A stretch of DNA of 64,000 nucleotides from Lachnoclostridium phytofermentans ISDg (GCF_000018685.1 NC_010001.1:3240001-3304000); one strand, 5' to 3'; positions 1 through 9,038 are shown, numbered from the stretch's first letter. Program-made: numbers and translations. The notes: generated by a model from the sequence alone, not told the origin.

Positions 1-1388
1 GCAGGTATACCAAGTCCTCCACAGAACCAATTCTCAGTCAAAGCTTTTACTTTAAGTCCAGTTGTTGCATCTGTTACATAGTTCCAATGTTCACCCTCAA
101 CACCCCATTTTGCAAGTGTTTTACCAGCATCAGAGTACCATAACCAGTCAACAAAACGAAGCATCTTAATAAAATCATCTTCACCAAGTTCTTTCAAAGC
201 CTTGCTTGCGATCATAACACCATTCTCAAGACGAGTGTTTTCAGAAGTATATTTATTGTTTCCTCTAGGATATACAGTTAAATATGTCTCGTAATTTCCT
301 TTGCCAATACCTTCATCCAAACCTTGATGCCATGCTGTGTACTGAGAACGGTTAACACTGATAATAGCGGTCTCACCACGATAGAATTTATTATTTGCAG
401 TAACATCATCCTGTGTAAATGTTTCAGGATCTAATATACCACCAGCAACATATTTATTGGCAACAGTTACAAATTGCTTGTAGTTATCTGATGTTGATGC
501 GAAATACCACTTATCTGTTGCAGCATCATATTGCATACCATCTGCTACTGCCCAGCCAGAAGGAACATCATAGGAAGCACCCATTAATTTAAGAAGGTTA
601 CCACCATTTCCTTGACCTGACTCATTTCCACACCAAAGGTCTGACCAGATATAATCACTTTCTTTGCACATACCCTTGCTTACCATATAAGCCTTAACAC
701 CAACTAATACATCATATAAATCATCCCATGTCCAATCTTTTTCAAGAGCAGCAACATCATAACCAGCTGCCTTAAAGATATCGTTACGAATTAAGAGAGT
801 ATAATCCTGTAAAGAACTTTCTTTCATACCAGGTAAACGATAATACTTATTATCTGCACGAACGATTGTCTTAACGTCTGCTTCCATATTATACTTATCA
901 TAGAACTCCGTATAGTTAGGCATATACTGTACCCAATCGGATACTGCAACTACTGCGCCACCGTCAACAAATGCGGATTCATCATAAGTCTTAGGAATGA
1001 TATATGCAGACTGACCTGCATTAATCAAAAGAGATTTCTTTTGATCATAATCACCGCTATCAATTTTTGTAACGTCTAAAGTAACATTAGTTAATTCTTT
1101 AATCTTAGCAAATACTCCCTCTGTTTCCCATCTGTCTACCATTGGATACCAACTGGCATCACTAAATAACATGGAATATGTAACTGGTTCATCTGAATGA
1201 AATGTTGTTTCTAAACCAAATTCATACCCTAATTTTACTTCCGGTACTTGTGTTGCAGCTGGTGCTTTTGTTGCAGCCGGTGCAGTTGGATTATTGTTGT
1301 TTGAAGCGTCTTTACCCTTGTTACCGCATGCAGCCAAAGATGCTACCATGGCTACACATAAAACTAAACTAAGAACCTTTTTCTTCAT
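1..1388 (-). CDS. Extracellular solute-binding lipoprotein of a carbohydrate ABC importer (3' end outside window)
   Basis: Reading leftwards from the ATG at 1388, the frame stays open to the window edge (about 462 codons), so the C-terminus is missing. The N-terminus is a lipoprotein signal peptide with lipobox LAAC (Cys21), followed by a low-complexity Asn/Pro/Ala linker typical of Gram-positive surface lipoproteins. The body looks like the large LplA/YtcQ-type family 1 solute-binding proteins (motif-like stretches ADNKYYRLPG and VADGMQYDAATDKWYF). It should capture an oligosaccharide outside the membrane and hand it to the two permeases encoded just upstream in the same direction. No ATPase gene is present; such systems often share an MsmX-type ATPase encoded elsewhere. 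The ligand cannot be read from sequence. A Shine-Dalgarno GGGAGG precedes the start. Confidence 0.88.
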   Translation of the reverse strand, partial: MKKKVLSLVLCVAMVASLAACGNKGKDASNNNNPTAPAATKAPAATQVPEVKLGYEFGLETTFHSDEPVTYSMLFSDASWYPMVDRWETEGVFAKIKELTNVTLDVTKIDSGDYDQKKSLLINAGQSAYIIPKTYDESAFVDGGAVVAVSDWVQYMPNYTEFYDKYNMEADVKTIVRADNKYYRLPGMKESSLQDYTLLIRNDIFKAAGYDVAALEKDWTWDDLYDVLVGVKAYMVSKGMCKESDYIWSDLWCGNESGQGNGGNLLKLMGASYDVPSGWAVADGMQYDAATDKWYFASTSDNYKQFVTVANKYVAGGILDPETFTQDDVTANNKFYRGETAIISVNRSQYTAWHQGLDEGIGKGNYETYLTVYPRGNNKYTSENTRLENGVMIASKALKELGEDDFIKMLRFVDWLWYSDAGKTLAKWGVEGEHWNYVTDATTGLKVKALTENWFCGGLGIP

Positions 1389-1424
1389 AGTTTCCCTCCC
1401 ATAAAAAGATTTTTTTCTATACTA

Positions 1425-1444
1425 ACTTTCTTTCGAAAGAAAGT
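1425..1444. repeat. 20-bp perfect palindrome in the ABC importer intergenic gap
   Basis: ACTTTCTTTCGAAAGAAAGT is its own reverse complement. It lies between the second permease gene and the start of the binding-protein gene. As RNA it would form a hairpin 5' of the binding-protein Shine-Dalgarno, which could protect the more abundant binding-protein message. As DNA it could be an operator. No U-tract follows, so it is not a classical terminator. Confidence 0.6.
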
Positions 1445-1467
1445 ATCCAGGTAATACTCACTTTTTC

Positions 1468-1526
1468 TTACACCTGAAAACATGCCTTCTCAGTAGGATG
1501 TGTGAAAGAATTTTGTTCTTTCACAT
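1468..1526 (-). repeat. Short copy A of a dispersed structured intergenic element
   Basis: Read on the minus strand it starts with a hairpin (TGTGAAAGAA paired with TTCTTTCACA). The core ATCCTACTGAGAAGGCATG follows, then a GTGTAAG tail. The same core occurs at 11311-11343, 54979-55112, 62403-62462 and 62479-62613, always between genes and in the sense direction. Here it starts at the end of the permease gene. Confidence 0.6.
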
Positions 1527-2447
1527 TTATTCCTTAACACCACCAAGCATCATTCCTTGTACAAAGTACTTTTGTATAAAAGGATAAACACAAATGATAG
1601 GTACTGCCATTAACACCATACAACAAGATTTGATATTGGCTGCAATTTGCATAGTCTCTGCATTTGCTGCACCAGGATTTGCAGATGTTGATGCTCCGAT
1701 AATAATCTGTCTCAAATAATAAGCAACTGGCCATTTTTCTCTACTATCCAAATATAAAAATGCTGTGAACCAATTGCTCCAATAGCCAGCCATATAGAAC
1801 AAAGTCATGGTTGCCATAATTGGCTTTGAAAGTGGTAATACAATTTTAAAGAACACACCAAATTTCGATAAACCGTCTATTTCTCCTGCTTCTTCTAGTT
1901 CTTGCGGAACATTTGCAAAGAAAGATCTCATTAAAAGAACATAATAAGTTCCAACTAATCCCGGAAGAATGAAGGCTGCCACTGTATTTCGAAGCCCAAG
2001 ATTATTAATCAATACGTAGTTCGGAATTAAACCTCCACCAAAATACATAGTAAAGATAATAAATGGACCGAAAAACTTGTTTAATCTAAGATGAGGTTTC
2101 GACAACGGGTATGCTAGTATAGAGGAAGTAAAGAGTGATGCTATTGTGCCTAATACTGCGTAGATAACCGTATTCAAGTAGTACCGCTGAAAATCCCCTT
2201 TTGCAATTACTGACTTATATGTAACAAGATTAAAATCTACTGGAAATATACTAACTTGCCCTTTTATAATCGCTGCTTCTGAAGAAAATGATTGAGCAAC
2301 CAGATAAAGAAATGGATACAAGGTTGCTATCGATATAATAATCATAAGAATTGTATTAAAAACTTTGAATACCTTATAACTATTGGATTCTTTTATTTTA
2401 GAAGGAACGTATTTCTTATTTTGTTTTGCACTAATTAATACTGACAT
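1527..2447 (-). CDS. Carbohydrate ABC transporter permease (YtcP/MalG type)
   Basis: 306-residue inner-membrane permease with about six hydrophobic segments, the first at residues 30-50. The cytoplasmic-loop signature for the ATPase (EAGEIDGLSKFGVFFKIVLP) matches the EAA motif of the MalG branch. It should form a heterodimer with the product of the preceding gene (2462-3409) and import an oligosaccharide delivered by the lipoprotein at 1-1388. The start is the ATG at 2447, preceded by GGAGG at good spacing. A longer reading to 2468 has no better ribosome site. The family is close to YtcP of Bacillus, which is found with LplA/LplB-like partners. The substrate is not known. Confidence 0.9.
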   Translation of the reverse strand: MSVLISAKQNKKYVPSKIKESNSYKVFKVFNTILMIIISIATLYPFLYLVAQSFSSEAAIIKGQVSIFPVDFNLVTYKSVIAKGDFQRYYLNTVIYAVLGTIASLFTSSILAYPLSKPHLRLNKFFGPFIIFTMYFGGGLIPNYVLINNLGLRNTVAAFILPGLVGTYYVLLMRSFFANVPQELEEAGEIDGLSKFGVFFKIVLPLSKPIMATMTLFYMAGYWSNWFTAFLYLDSREKWPVAYYLRQIIIGASTSANPGAANAETMQIAANIKSCCMVLMAVPIICVYPFIQKYFVQGMMLGGVKE

Positions 2448-2461
2448 CTCGCTACCTCCTA

Positions 2462-3409
2462 TTACCAAAGTCCACTTTCAGTGGTTTTCTTTGATATAAT
2501 ATTCGCTGTCATGAGAAGTACCAGGTTAATGATACCCTCAAATAAACCAACTGCAGTAGCATAACTATAGTTACCAGAACCAACACCCATTCGATAAACA
2601 TAGGTAGAGACGATATCAGCAGTTTCATAAGTCATTGGATTATAGAGCAAAAATACTTTCTCAAAAGCACCACCTGAACCAACTAATCCACCGATGTCTA
2701 AAATTAATAGTGTTGTTATTGTTGGAAGGATACAAGGTAATGTTATATGCCATACCCGTTTAAAACGATTCGCTCCATCCACTGTAGCTGCTTCATATAG
2801 ACTAGGGCTAATTCCTGCAATCGCAGCTAAGTATAATATAGTTCCCCACCCAAGTCCTTGCCATATTCCAGATCCTACAAAGATGGTTGGAAACCATTGT
2901 GGTAATGCGATAAATGAAATTGTTTCTTTCCCCATGGACATTAATAGCTTATTAATTGGACCATTGGTGGATAGTAATTCTTTTACCATACCAGCTACAA
3001 TAACCATGGAAATAAAGTGTGGTAAGTAAGATACAGTTTGAACAAACTTTTTCCATGGAAGACATCGTATCTCATTGAGTAGTAATGCAAAGATTAAGGT
3101 CGCAGGAAATCGTATCAATAAATAAGAAAAATTTAAGGTTAAAGTATTTTTAAATGCACGCCAGAAACTTTGATCCCCCATAAACTGCTTAAAATACTTT
3201 AATCCACTCCACTCATCACCGAATATATTACTTCCTGCTCGGTACCGACGAAACGCTATGATGTTACCAAACATGGGAATATACCGAAAAATTACGTAAT
3301 ACGCAACCGGTATCACCAGAAATGCATATAGATGCCAGTTTCGCTTTATATGCCTTAAGAGCGGTTCCTGTTTTGCCTTTTTTGTCTTTGCTGCTTGCTC
3401 TTTTTTCAT
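2462..3409 (-). CDS. Carbohydrate ABC transporter permease (LplB/YteP, MalF type)
   Basis: 315 residues with a basic, Lys-rich cytoplasmic N-terminus (MKKEQAAKTKKAKQEPLLRH). A first membrane segment lies near residues 27-45, and five more hydrophobic segments follow. The EAA-type loop EAATVDGANRFKRVWHITLP marks the binding-protein-dependent transport permease fold of the LplB branch. It is the first gene of the importer operon. Its stop lies 14 bp before the next permease, so the genes are probably co-transcribed and translationally close. Start ATG at 3409 with GGAGG about 11 bp upstream. It is expected to pair with the YtcP-type protein in the membrane. Confidence 0.9.
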   Translation of the reverse strand: MKKEQAAKTKKAKQEPLLRHIKRNWHLYAFLVIPVAYYVIFRYIPMFGNIIAFRRYRAGSNIFGDEWSGLKYFKQFMGDQSFWRAFKNTLTLNFSYLLIRFPATLIFALLLNEIRCLPWKKFVQTVSYLPHFISMVIVAGMVKELLSTNGPINKLLMSMGKETISFIALPQWFPTIFVGSGIWQGLGWGTILYLAAIAGISPSLYEAATVDGANRFKRVWHITLPCILPTITTLLILDIGGLVGSGGAFEKVFLLYNPMTYETADIVSTYVYRMGVGSGNYSYATAVGLFEGIINLVLLMTANIISKKTTESGLW

Positions 3410-3702
3410 AGGACATTTCTCCTCCCAATTGTTATTTCATATCCTTTGTTTATAAATTCATTATATTTATTTTTTATAAAACATGCTAGCCATATTTTGC
3501 TGTCAAGCATTCATTTATTGCTAATTTTTAAAAATATCATCATGTTTTTTGGTTGTTTTGTTACATATAAATAGGAAGAATCATTTATTCTATATAATAT
3601 TTTTAAATTTTGTTATATTAATATCAAACTTTTTGTGCATTTTATATAATACATCTTACTACGTAATGTGCTTGGATTTCAAGGAAATTTCAGAGTTTTT
3701 TA

Positions 3703-3787
3703 TATACAAGATAAGTAACTTCGCGTTTCGTATACAAGAAATATCACTTTGCGAAATTTTCATATATGCAAGAAATATCACTATTCG
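3703..3787. repeat. Degenerate direct repeats in the 3410-3834 intergenic region
   Basis: Three related copies begin at 3703, 3731 and 3765. The last two share TATRCAAGAAATATCACT followed by a TTCG/TTGCG-like end; the first is more diverged. The surrounding gene-free stretch (3410-3834) is very AT-rich and lies upstream of the sugar ABC operon on the minus strand. The repeats could be regulator binding sites or a decayed tandem repeat. No convincing promoter pair was assigned. Confidence 0.4.
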
Positions 3788-3834
3788 AATCTTTCCTACA
3801 ATTCTCGAATTTTTTCCTTCCTATAAATTAATAA

Positions 3835-3868
3835 AGCACCAGATAATCAATTTTGATTACCTGATGCT
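3835..3868 (-). terminator. Intrinsic terminator after the aldo/keto reductase gene
   Basis: On the minus strand AGCATCAGGTAATCA pairs with a near-complementary TGATTATCTGGTGCT around a short loop. It is followed by TTTATTAATTT, 14 bp beyond the stop codon. Confidence 0.7.
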
Positions 3869-3881
3869 ATATCATGTCAAA

Positions 3882-4874
3882 TTATTTTAAAATATTTTCT
3901 ATTTGTTTTAATTCATCGTCTGTAAACTTAGTATTCCCAACAATCTTGACATTCTCTTCGATCTGAGATGCTCTTGAAGCTCCAATTAAAACACTGGTTA
4001 CTTCACCATCACGTAATATCCAGGAAAGTGCCATCTGAGCAAGACTTTGACCACGCTCTTTCGCTATGTTTTGTAATGCTCTTATTTGATTTAGCCTCTC
4101 TACTGTAATATCACCTTCTTTTAGGAATCTGCCATCCGTTACTATTCTACTGTCCTTTGGTATTCCATCAAGGTAACGATCTGTTAACAATCCTTGCGCT
4201 AATGGGCAAAATGCAATAACCCCAATCCCGTCTTTTGCTGCATGAGACTTAAGTCCATCCTCTTCAATGGTTCGATCAAATAGTGAATATTTTCGCTGAT
4301 TAATTATAAATGGACACTTAAGATCACGAAGGATTGCAGCTGCTTCTTCTGTTTGTTCTTTATTGTAATTAGAGATACCAACATATAAAGCTTTTCCGCT
4401 TTTTACTATAGCATCTAAAGCAAGCATAGTTTCCTCTAGTGGAGTATTAGGATCTGGTCTGTGATGATAAAAGATATCAACGTATTCTAATCCCATGCGT
4501 TTTAAACTCTGATCAATACTTGAAATTAAGTATTTTCTTGAACCCCAGTCACCATAAGGACCTGGCCACATATAATAACCTGCTTTCGTGGAAATTACTA
4601 ACTCATCACGATATGGTTTAAAATCAGTAGCTAAAATACGTCCGAAATTCTCTTCTGCACCTCCTGCTACCGGTCCATAATTATTTGCCAAATCAAAATG
4701 TGTAATACCGTAATCAAAGGCTGTTTTACACATATCCTTCATATTATCAAAACTTCCGTTGCTTCCAAAATTGTGCCATAATCCAAGGGAAACAGCTGGT
4801 AGTTTTAATCCGCTCTTCCCGCTGCGGTAATACTCCATACGATCATATCGGTTTTCATTTGCTATATAACTCAT
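3882..4874 (-). CDS. Aldo/keto reductase (YghZ-like)
   Basis: 330-residue NAD(P)H-dependent oxidoreductase of the aldo/keto reductase superfamily, TIM-barrel fold. The catalytic tetrad is visible: Asp and Tyr in THFDLANNYG, Lys in ISTKAGYYMWPG and His in DIFYHHRPD. The C-terminal cofactor region VTSVLIGASRASQIEEN is also present. It most resembles the YghZ branch, which in E. coli reduces L-glyceraldehyde 3-phosphate and methylglyoxal-like aldehydes; the substrate here is inferred. Start ATG at 4874 has GGAAGG upstream. An in-frame extension to 4937 runs through an inverted-repeat element and is not expected to be coding. It stands alone, with its own terminator, beside sugar-uptake genes. 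Confidence 0.88.
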   Translation of the reverse strand: MSYIANENRYDRMEYYRSGKSGLKLPAVSLGLWHNFGSNGSFDNMKDMCKTAFDYGITHFDLANNYGPVAGGAEENFGRILATDFKPYRDELVISTKAGYYMWPGPYGDWGSRKYLISSIDQSLKRMGLEYVDIFYHHRPDPNTPLEETMLALDAIVKSGKALYVGISNYNKEQTEEAAAILRDLKCPFIINQRKYSLFDRTIEEDGLKSHAAKDGIGVIAFCPLAQGLLTDRYLDGIPKDSRIVTDGRFLKEGDITVERLNQIRALQNIAKERGQSLAQMALSWILRDGEVTSVLIGASRASQIEENVKIVGNTKFTDDELKQIENILK

Positions 4875-4900
4875 AATTCTACCTTCCTTTCTAAGATAAC

Positions 4901-4934
4901 CTAAGAAAAGTATGCTTTGCGAACTTTTCCTGGT
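4901..4934. repeat. Copy 1 of a three-copy inverted-repeat family
   Basis: The core AAAAGTATGCTTTGCGAACT continues into TTTCC and forms an imperfect hairpin. Related copies are at 5414-5449 and 32217-32251. This copy lies 27 bp upstream of the aldo/keto reductase start, in its probable 5' leader. Confidence 0.55.
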
Positions 4935-5040
4935 CATGATTTAAATCAATCTACCATATAAACTTTGGAATTAATAAAACGTTATATCATGATTGATCTC
5001 TCTTCAATTTTTATTCTTATCCTTAGTCTAAACCTTAGAG

Positions 5041-5069
5041 TTTACTCAAAGTCAAGGGTTTTGAGTAAA
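5041..5069. repeat. Inverted repeat and AT-rich direct repeats in the 4935-5413 gap
   Basis: TTTACTCAAA (5041-5050) pairs with TTTGAGTAAA (5060-5069). On the plus strand a T-run follows, then about four imperfect copies of TAAAGTTTT to about 5117. It looks like a terminator on the plus strand, but no plus-strand gene precedes it. It may instead be an operator between the divergent reductase and esterase genes. The rest of this gap shows no gene. Confidence 0.4.
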
Positions 5070-5413
5070 GTTTTTTGTAAAGTTTTTATAAAGTTTTAAT
5101 AAAGTTTTAAAAAATTTTTAATACCATTTCAACAAATTGAAATTTCTTGCTAATTCCGATATATATTATGCATTTATAAGTCTTTCTAACTCGTTTACGT
5201 AATTTGTTCTTCATTTCAAGCAAATCCTCATTACTAAGCACACATTTATCAGCATACATCTCTTCTTTAGCAAGTTACCAAACTGGTTCTGGAAGAGTAG
5301 TATCCCCAGTAGTTTAAAGCATTAAATTTGATGAGTATATGGCATTATTTGATATGCAACAAACTCCTCTCTATGTTATAGTGAATTTAATTCAAAAATC
5401 ATAATTTTCTTAT

Positions 5414-5449
5414 ACAAGTTAAAAGTATGCTTCGAGAACTTTACTTTGT
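5414..5449. repeat. Copy 2 of the three-copy inverted-repeat family
   Basis: ACAAGTTAAAAGTATGCTTC, continuing to AACTTTACTTTGT, is an imperfect inverted repeat with ACAAG/TTTGT ends. It lies about 70 bp upstream of the esterase start. Confidence 0.55.
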
Positions 5450-5519
5450 CTTTAATAATGTAGTGATACTAAGAAATTATTTCGTTTCATAATACTAATA
5501 TTTGAAGGAGGAGCTCTCC

Positions 5520-7439
5520 ATGAAACTTTCACCACTATTTAGTAATGGAATGGTTCTCTTAAGAGAACAGGAACTAAAGCTTTTTGGTCAAACATCTCCC
5601 AACAGTAATGTTACCCTAAGCTTTTTATCACAAACTTATCATACCTTCTCAGATGCTTCGGGTAATTTTACGATTATGTTACCAAAGATGCCTGCTGGGG
5701 GCCCCTATGAAATGACTATCATCGGTGATGAAACAATTACCATACAAGATATTTATTTTGGAGATGTTTATTTACTTAGCGGTCAATCTAACATGGTACT
5801 TCCAATCAGTAGAACAATAAACAAGAACAAGTTAAATTGGCAAGCCGATTCACTCTTCATTAATAATAATGCTGATGAAATCTGTCATGCGAATGAGAAG
5901 CATATCAGATTTTTTACAGTTCCGAAACAGTATCAATTTGATGCTCCCGCTGACGATTTAGAAGAGGGTATCTGGTTAAGTGTCACTCCAGAAACAATAT
6001 TACCAATGAGCGCTGTTGGTTATTACTTTGCAAAAGAAATTCATGATCGGTATGATGTTCCAGTCGGCCTCATCGAAGCTGCAGTTGGAGGTGCACCAAT
6101 CGAAGCATTTATAAGTGAAGAAACACTCCATCAATTTGGTCGATATGATTCCAATATAAAACAGAATAAACAAAAAGAATACGTCGACAGTGTGATAAAT
6201 GTAGACAACAATCGTATACAGCACTGGCTTGAGACTCTTGATAACATAGATCTTGGACTAAAACAACCAGAATGGTATCAGCCAGAATATCAAGAAGAAG
6301 ATTTTACATCTTATATTGTCCCGGAACTTTTTAGAGACAACACTCTTGGAGCCATTCGTGGTAGTTTTTGGTTTCGTAAAACCTTTACAATGGAAGAGGA
6401 CTACCTTAAGGAGGATGCTATTTTATACCTTGGAAGTATTATTGATTCTGACCTGACATATTTAAATGGCGAACTTGTAGGGCGTACAGAATACCAATAT
6501 CCACCGCGGTGCTATCCTATTCCAACCGGATTATTAAAAAAAGGGATTAATACACTTGTGATTAGAGTGATTAGTAGTACACATGAAGGTGGATTTGTAC
6601 CAGATAAACCTTATGGAATTCGATATGGTTCAAAGTTTATTGATTTATCCGGCACTTGGCAGTTTCGAATCGGTGCTACTTGTGAGACCTTATCTCCTCA
6701 AACCTTTTTCAATTATATGCCAACTAGTTTATATCAAGGTATGATTTATCCACTTCGAAATTACGCAATTAAGGGAATTTTGTTTTATCAAGGAGAATCC
6801 AACGATTCTCATCCGGAGAAGTATGAAGAACTTTTTAGAGCGATGATCAAAGACTGGCGAACCTTATTTAATAATCAGAATCTTCCGTTTCTTTATGTAC
6901 AATTAGCCAATTTCGGTGATCACAAGAGATTTAACACAGGCACGAATTGGGCTTATTTAAGAGAAGCTCAACGTCATATACTAAATATACCTAATACAGC
7001 GATGGCAGTTACTTTAGATATCGGAGAATATAATGACTTACATCCTCAAAATAAACAAGCTGTCGGTAAGCGTTTAGCACTTGCTGCCAGAGCTATTCTC
7101 TATGGGGAAGATATTACATATCAAGGACCTATCATTTCTGATTATAGCTATATCCACCTAGAAGGTAAATCCTATATAGACCTAATCTTCTCTTCTGCAG
7201 AGAATGGACTTTTCATCATGGGGGATCAGATTCAATCACTTGAACTAAGTATGGATGGTTCCATATGGGAAGAAACGAACGCTTCCATAGTTGATAATAA
7301 ACTGCGTATACCGATTACTACAAAATGTCCTCAATTTGTTCGATATGCCTTTGAAAATAATCCTGAGGGAGCAAATTTATATAACACGGAAGGCTTACCT
7401 GCATCGTCCTTCCTATTATCACTGCAGGTAACATCTTAA
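5520..7439 (+). CDS. Sialate O-acetylesterase-like SGNH carbohydrate esterase
   Basis: 639 residues. An SGNH-type esterase/SASA domain is split by an inserted beta-rich domain. The nucleophile block is GDVYLLSGQSNM (about residues 80-95). A second conserved block is LFYQGESND (about 420). The Asp/His block DLHPQNKQAVGKRLA lies near 500. The insertion (about 280-390) resembles a galactose-binding jelly roll (SFWFRKTF, GELVGRTEYQYPPRCYPIP). The family removes acetyl groups from sialic acids or acetylated plant glycans. No signal peptide is seen, so it probably acts in the cytoplasm on imported oligosaccharides, in keeping with the neighbouring sugar importer. Start ATG at 5520 follows AAGGAGG; a TTG at 5502 is less likely because it would precede this site. 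A weak hairpin, GAGG/CCTC plus T-run, lies at 7456-7474. Confidence 0.88.
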   Translation: MKLSPLFSNGMVLLREQELKLFGQTSPNSNVTLSFLSQTYHTFSDASGNFTIMLPKMPAGGPYEMTIIGDETITIQDIYFGDVYLLSGQSNMVLPISRTINKNKLNWQADSLFINNNADEICHANEKHIRFFTVPKQYQFDAPADDLEEGIWLSVTPETILPMSAVGYYFAKEIHDRYDVPVGLIEAAVGGAPIEAFISEETLHQFGRYDSNIKQNKQKEYVDSVINVDNNRIQHWLETLDNIDLGLKQPEWYQPEYQEEDFTSYIVPELFRDNTLGAIRGSFWFRKTFTMEEDYLKEDAILYLGSIIDSDLTYLNGELVGRTEYQYPPRCYPIPTGLLKKGINTLVIRVISSTHEGGFVPDKPYGIRYGSKFIDLSGTWQFRIGATCETLSPQTFFNYMPTSLYQGMIYPLRNYAIKGILFYQGESNDSHPEKYEELFRAMIKDWRTLFNNQNLPFLYVQLANFGDHKRFNTGTNWAYLREAQRHILNIPNTAMAVTLDIGEYNDLHPQNKQAVGKRLALAARAILYGEDITYQGPIISDYSYIHLEGKSYIDLIFSSAENGLFIMGDQIQSLELSMDGSIWEETNASIVDNKLRIPITTKCPQFVRYAFENNPEGANLYNTEGLPASSFLLSLQVTS

Positions 7440-7620
7440 TTATACTCCGAGTAGGAGGGGCAGCCTCTTTTTCATGAAATAAAACAATTGTTCTTCATCA
7501 AGCCATGTATTGCAATAGCTTCCATTCATAGCTAGTTGCTTAAATTGCACTCAAATAATTCAAGACAACCGAGCTACCCGTTTAAGAAAACGATAATTTC
7601 TTTCACGCGATTAAATCTTC

Positions 7621-7645
7621 ATAATGTTATATTTTGTAACATTAT
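7621..7645. repeat. Inverted repeat upstream of the 72-residue protein
   Basis: ATAATGTTA (7621-7629) and TAACATTAT (7637-7645) are perfect 9-bp arms. It lies about 55 bp before the small gene, so it could be an operator. The gap 7440-7701 shows nothing else convincing. Confidence 0.45.
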
Positions 7646-7701
7646 GTCGAATTATACATATAATATAAGTAACACGAGAAAGAAAGGGGGGATTTATATA
7701 T

Positions 7702-7920
7702 ATGTATAATCCAGATAACAACTTTGATTGCAAGGAAGAGAGAAAATTTAAACCTAAAGAAGATTTTTGTGTTCAGGTAAATATCTTTTGTGATGAAGAT
7801 AAAAAGGAACCTAGACGCAGAGAAGATGATTTTAAAAAAGAACGTAAGGAAGAAGAATTTTGTGTTCAAGTAAATATCTTCTGTGATAATTGCAAGAAGG
7901 AGTATTTTGCTAATCGTTAG
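7702..7920 (+). CDS. Small acidic/basic protein with a duplicated Cys motif, unknown function
   Basis: 72 residues, not recognised. The decapeptide FCVQVNIFCD occurs twice, at residues 22-31 and 53-62, separated by a very charged Lys/Glu/Asp/Arg linker. Cysteines at 23, 30, 54, 61 and 64, plus Cys10, suggest metal binding, disulfides or ordered assembly such as a spore or surface structure, but this is only an inference. A strong GGGGGG-type ribosome site precedes the ATG by about 9 bp. A terminator hairpin follows at 7981. The opposite strand also stays open here, but only as a mirror of this repetitive coding sequence. Confidence 0.72.
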   Translation: MYNPDNNFDCKEERKFKPKEDFCVQVNIFCDEDKKEPRRREDDFKKERKEEEFCVQVNIFCDNCKKEYFANR

Positions 7921-7980
7921 ACAAGGATAAATTATCCAAATTCTGAGACCCAAATAAAAAGAACCTTCTAGTCTAAAAAC

Positions 7981-8014
7981 AAATAGCCTGGCACATCATT
8001 GTGACAGGCTATTT
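7981..8014. terminator. Bidirectional terminator between convergent genes
   Basis: AAATAGCCTG and CAGGCTATTT form a perfect 10-bp stem between the small protein gene (plus) and ddh (minus). Confidence 0.7.
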
Positions 8015-8051
8015 GCTACTAAAACGGAGAGGGTGAGCTTCGGTTCTCAGT

Positions 8052-9038
8052 TTATAACAATTCTTTTCTTAGTTCTTCTGGGCTCTTTGCACTAAGGTAA
8101 GTTGGTGCAATATCAAACACTGTTTTACATCCCTTATGTCCCTCTTTATTTAAACGATATGCAGCTCTAGCATAAGCAACTAATACACAAGAGGTAAACT
8201 CTGGATTGGAATCTAATTTTAGCGAATATTCTATAATGTGAGAATGTTCTTCCTCCCAACCAGTCTTTCCACTACGAATAACAAAACCACCATGAGGAAT
8301 TCCACTATGATTTTTCTTTAATTCTTCTTCGCTGATAAAATGAACGGTTGTATCATAATCAGCAAAATAGTTTGGCATTGATTTAATATCCTGCTCAATT
8401 TTTGCCAAATCAGCTCCTTCTTCAGCAACTACAAAACACTCTCTCGTATGTTTTTCTCTGGCAGTCAACTTAGGATTTTCACCATTTCTAACTGATTCTA
8501 ATGCAGCTTCTACAGGTATAGTATATTGCTTTCCATCTTTCACACCTGCAACACGACGAATTGCATCAGAGTGTCCTTGGCTAACTCCCTTACCCCAAAA
8601 TGTATAATCAGAACCTACTGGTAATATTGCATTCGCATACAAACGATTTAAAGAGAACATACCTGGATCCCAGCCAACAGAGATGATTGCTACATTCCCA
8701 TTTTCTGTTGAAGTCTTATTTACCTCATCAAAATGTGCCGGAATATTTGCATGGTTATCAAAGCTATCTACAACATTAAAATATTTCGCATATTCTGGTG
8801 TCTGTTTTGGTAAATCAGTTGCACTACCTCCACATAGGATAACAACATCCAAGCTATCCTTCATCCCTACTACCTCATCTACATGATAAACCTTAGCAGT
8901 CTCCGTTAGTATGTTTACTTCTTGTGGAGGACGTCGAGTAAATACTGCAACTAACTCCATATCGTTATTTTGCTTGATTGCACATTCTACACCTCGACCT
9001 AAATTTCCATATCCGATAATACCTACTCTAATTGACAT
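8052..9038 (-). CDS. ddh: meso-Diaminopimelate dehydrogenase
   Basis: 328 residues. The N-terminal Rossmann motif IRVGIIGYGNLGRGVE binds NADPH. Further family stretches are AVFTRRPP, VVDSFDNHANIPAHFDEV, ISVGWDPGMFSLNRLYANAI and the substrate region FWGKGVSQGHSDAIRRV. The enzyme makes meso-diaminopimelate by reductive amination of L-tetrahydrodipicolinate in one step. It feeds lysine and peptidoglycan synthesis and bypasses the succinylase/acetylase routes. Start ATG at 9038 with GGAGAG eight bases upstream; a longer frame to 9062 lacks a good site. It is monocistronic, with a terminator hairpin downstream. Confidence 0.95.
   Translation of the reverse strand: MSIRVGIIGYGNLGRGVECAIKQNNDMELVAVFTRRPPQEVNILTETAKVYHVDEVVGMKDSLDVVILCGGSATDLPKQTPEYAKYFNVVDSFDNHANIPAHFDEVNKTSTENGNVAIISVGWDPGMFSLNRLYANAILPVGSDYTFWGKGVSQGHSDAIRRVAGVKDGKQYTIPVEAALESVRNGENPKLTAREKHTRECFVVAEEGADLAKIEQDIKSMPNYFADYDTTVHFISEEELKKNHSGIPHGGFVIRSGKTGWEEEHSHIIEYSLKLDSNPEFTSCVLVAYARAAYRLNKEGHKGCKTVFDIAPTYLSAKSPEELRKELL

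Noticed and set aside
3549..3890. 113-codon plus-strand frame in the AT-rich gap
   Set aside because: AT-rich composition bias, overlaps the reductase terminator, no ribosome site.
4875..4937. N-terminal extension of the aldo/keto reductase
   Set aside because: Covers an inverted-repeat element and the Shine-Dalgarno of the ATG at 4874.
7642..7953. 103-codon open frame on the minus strand opposite the 72-residue gene
   Set aside because: Mirror of a repetitive charged coding sequence; no ribosome site and it runs through the terminator region.
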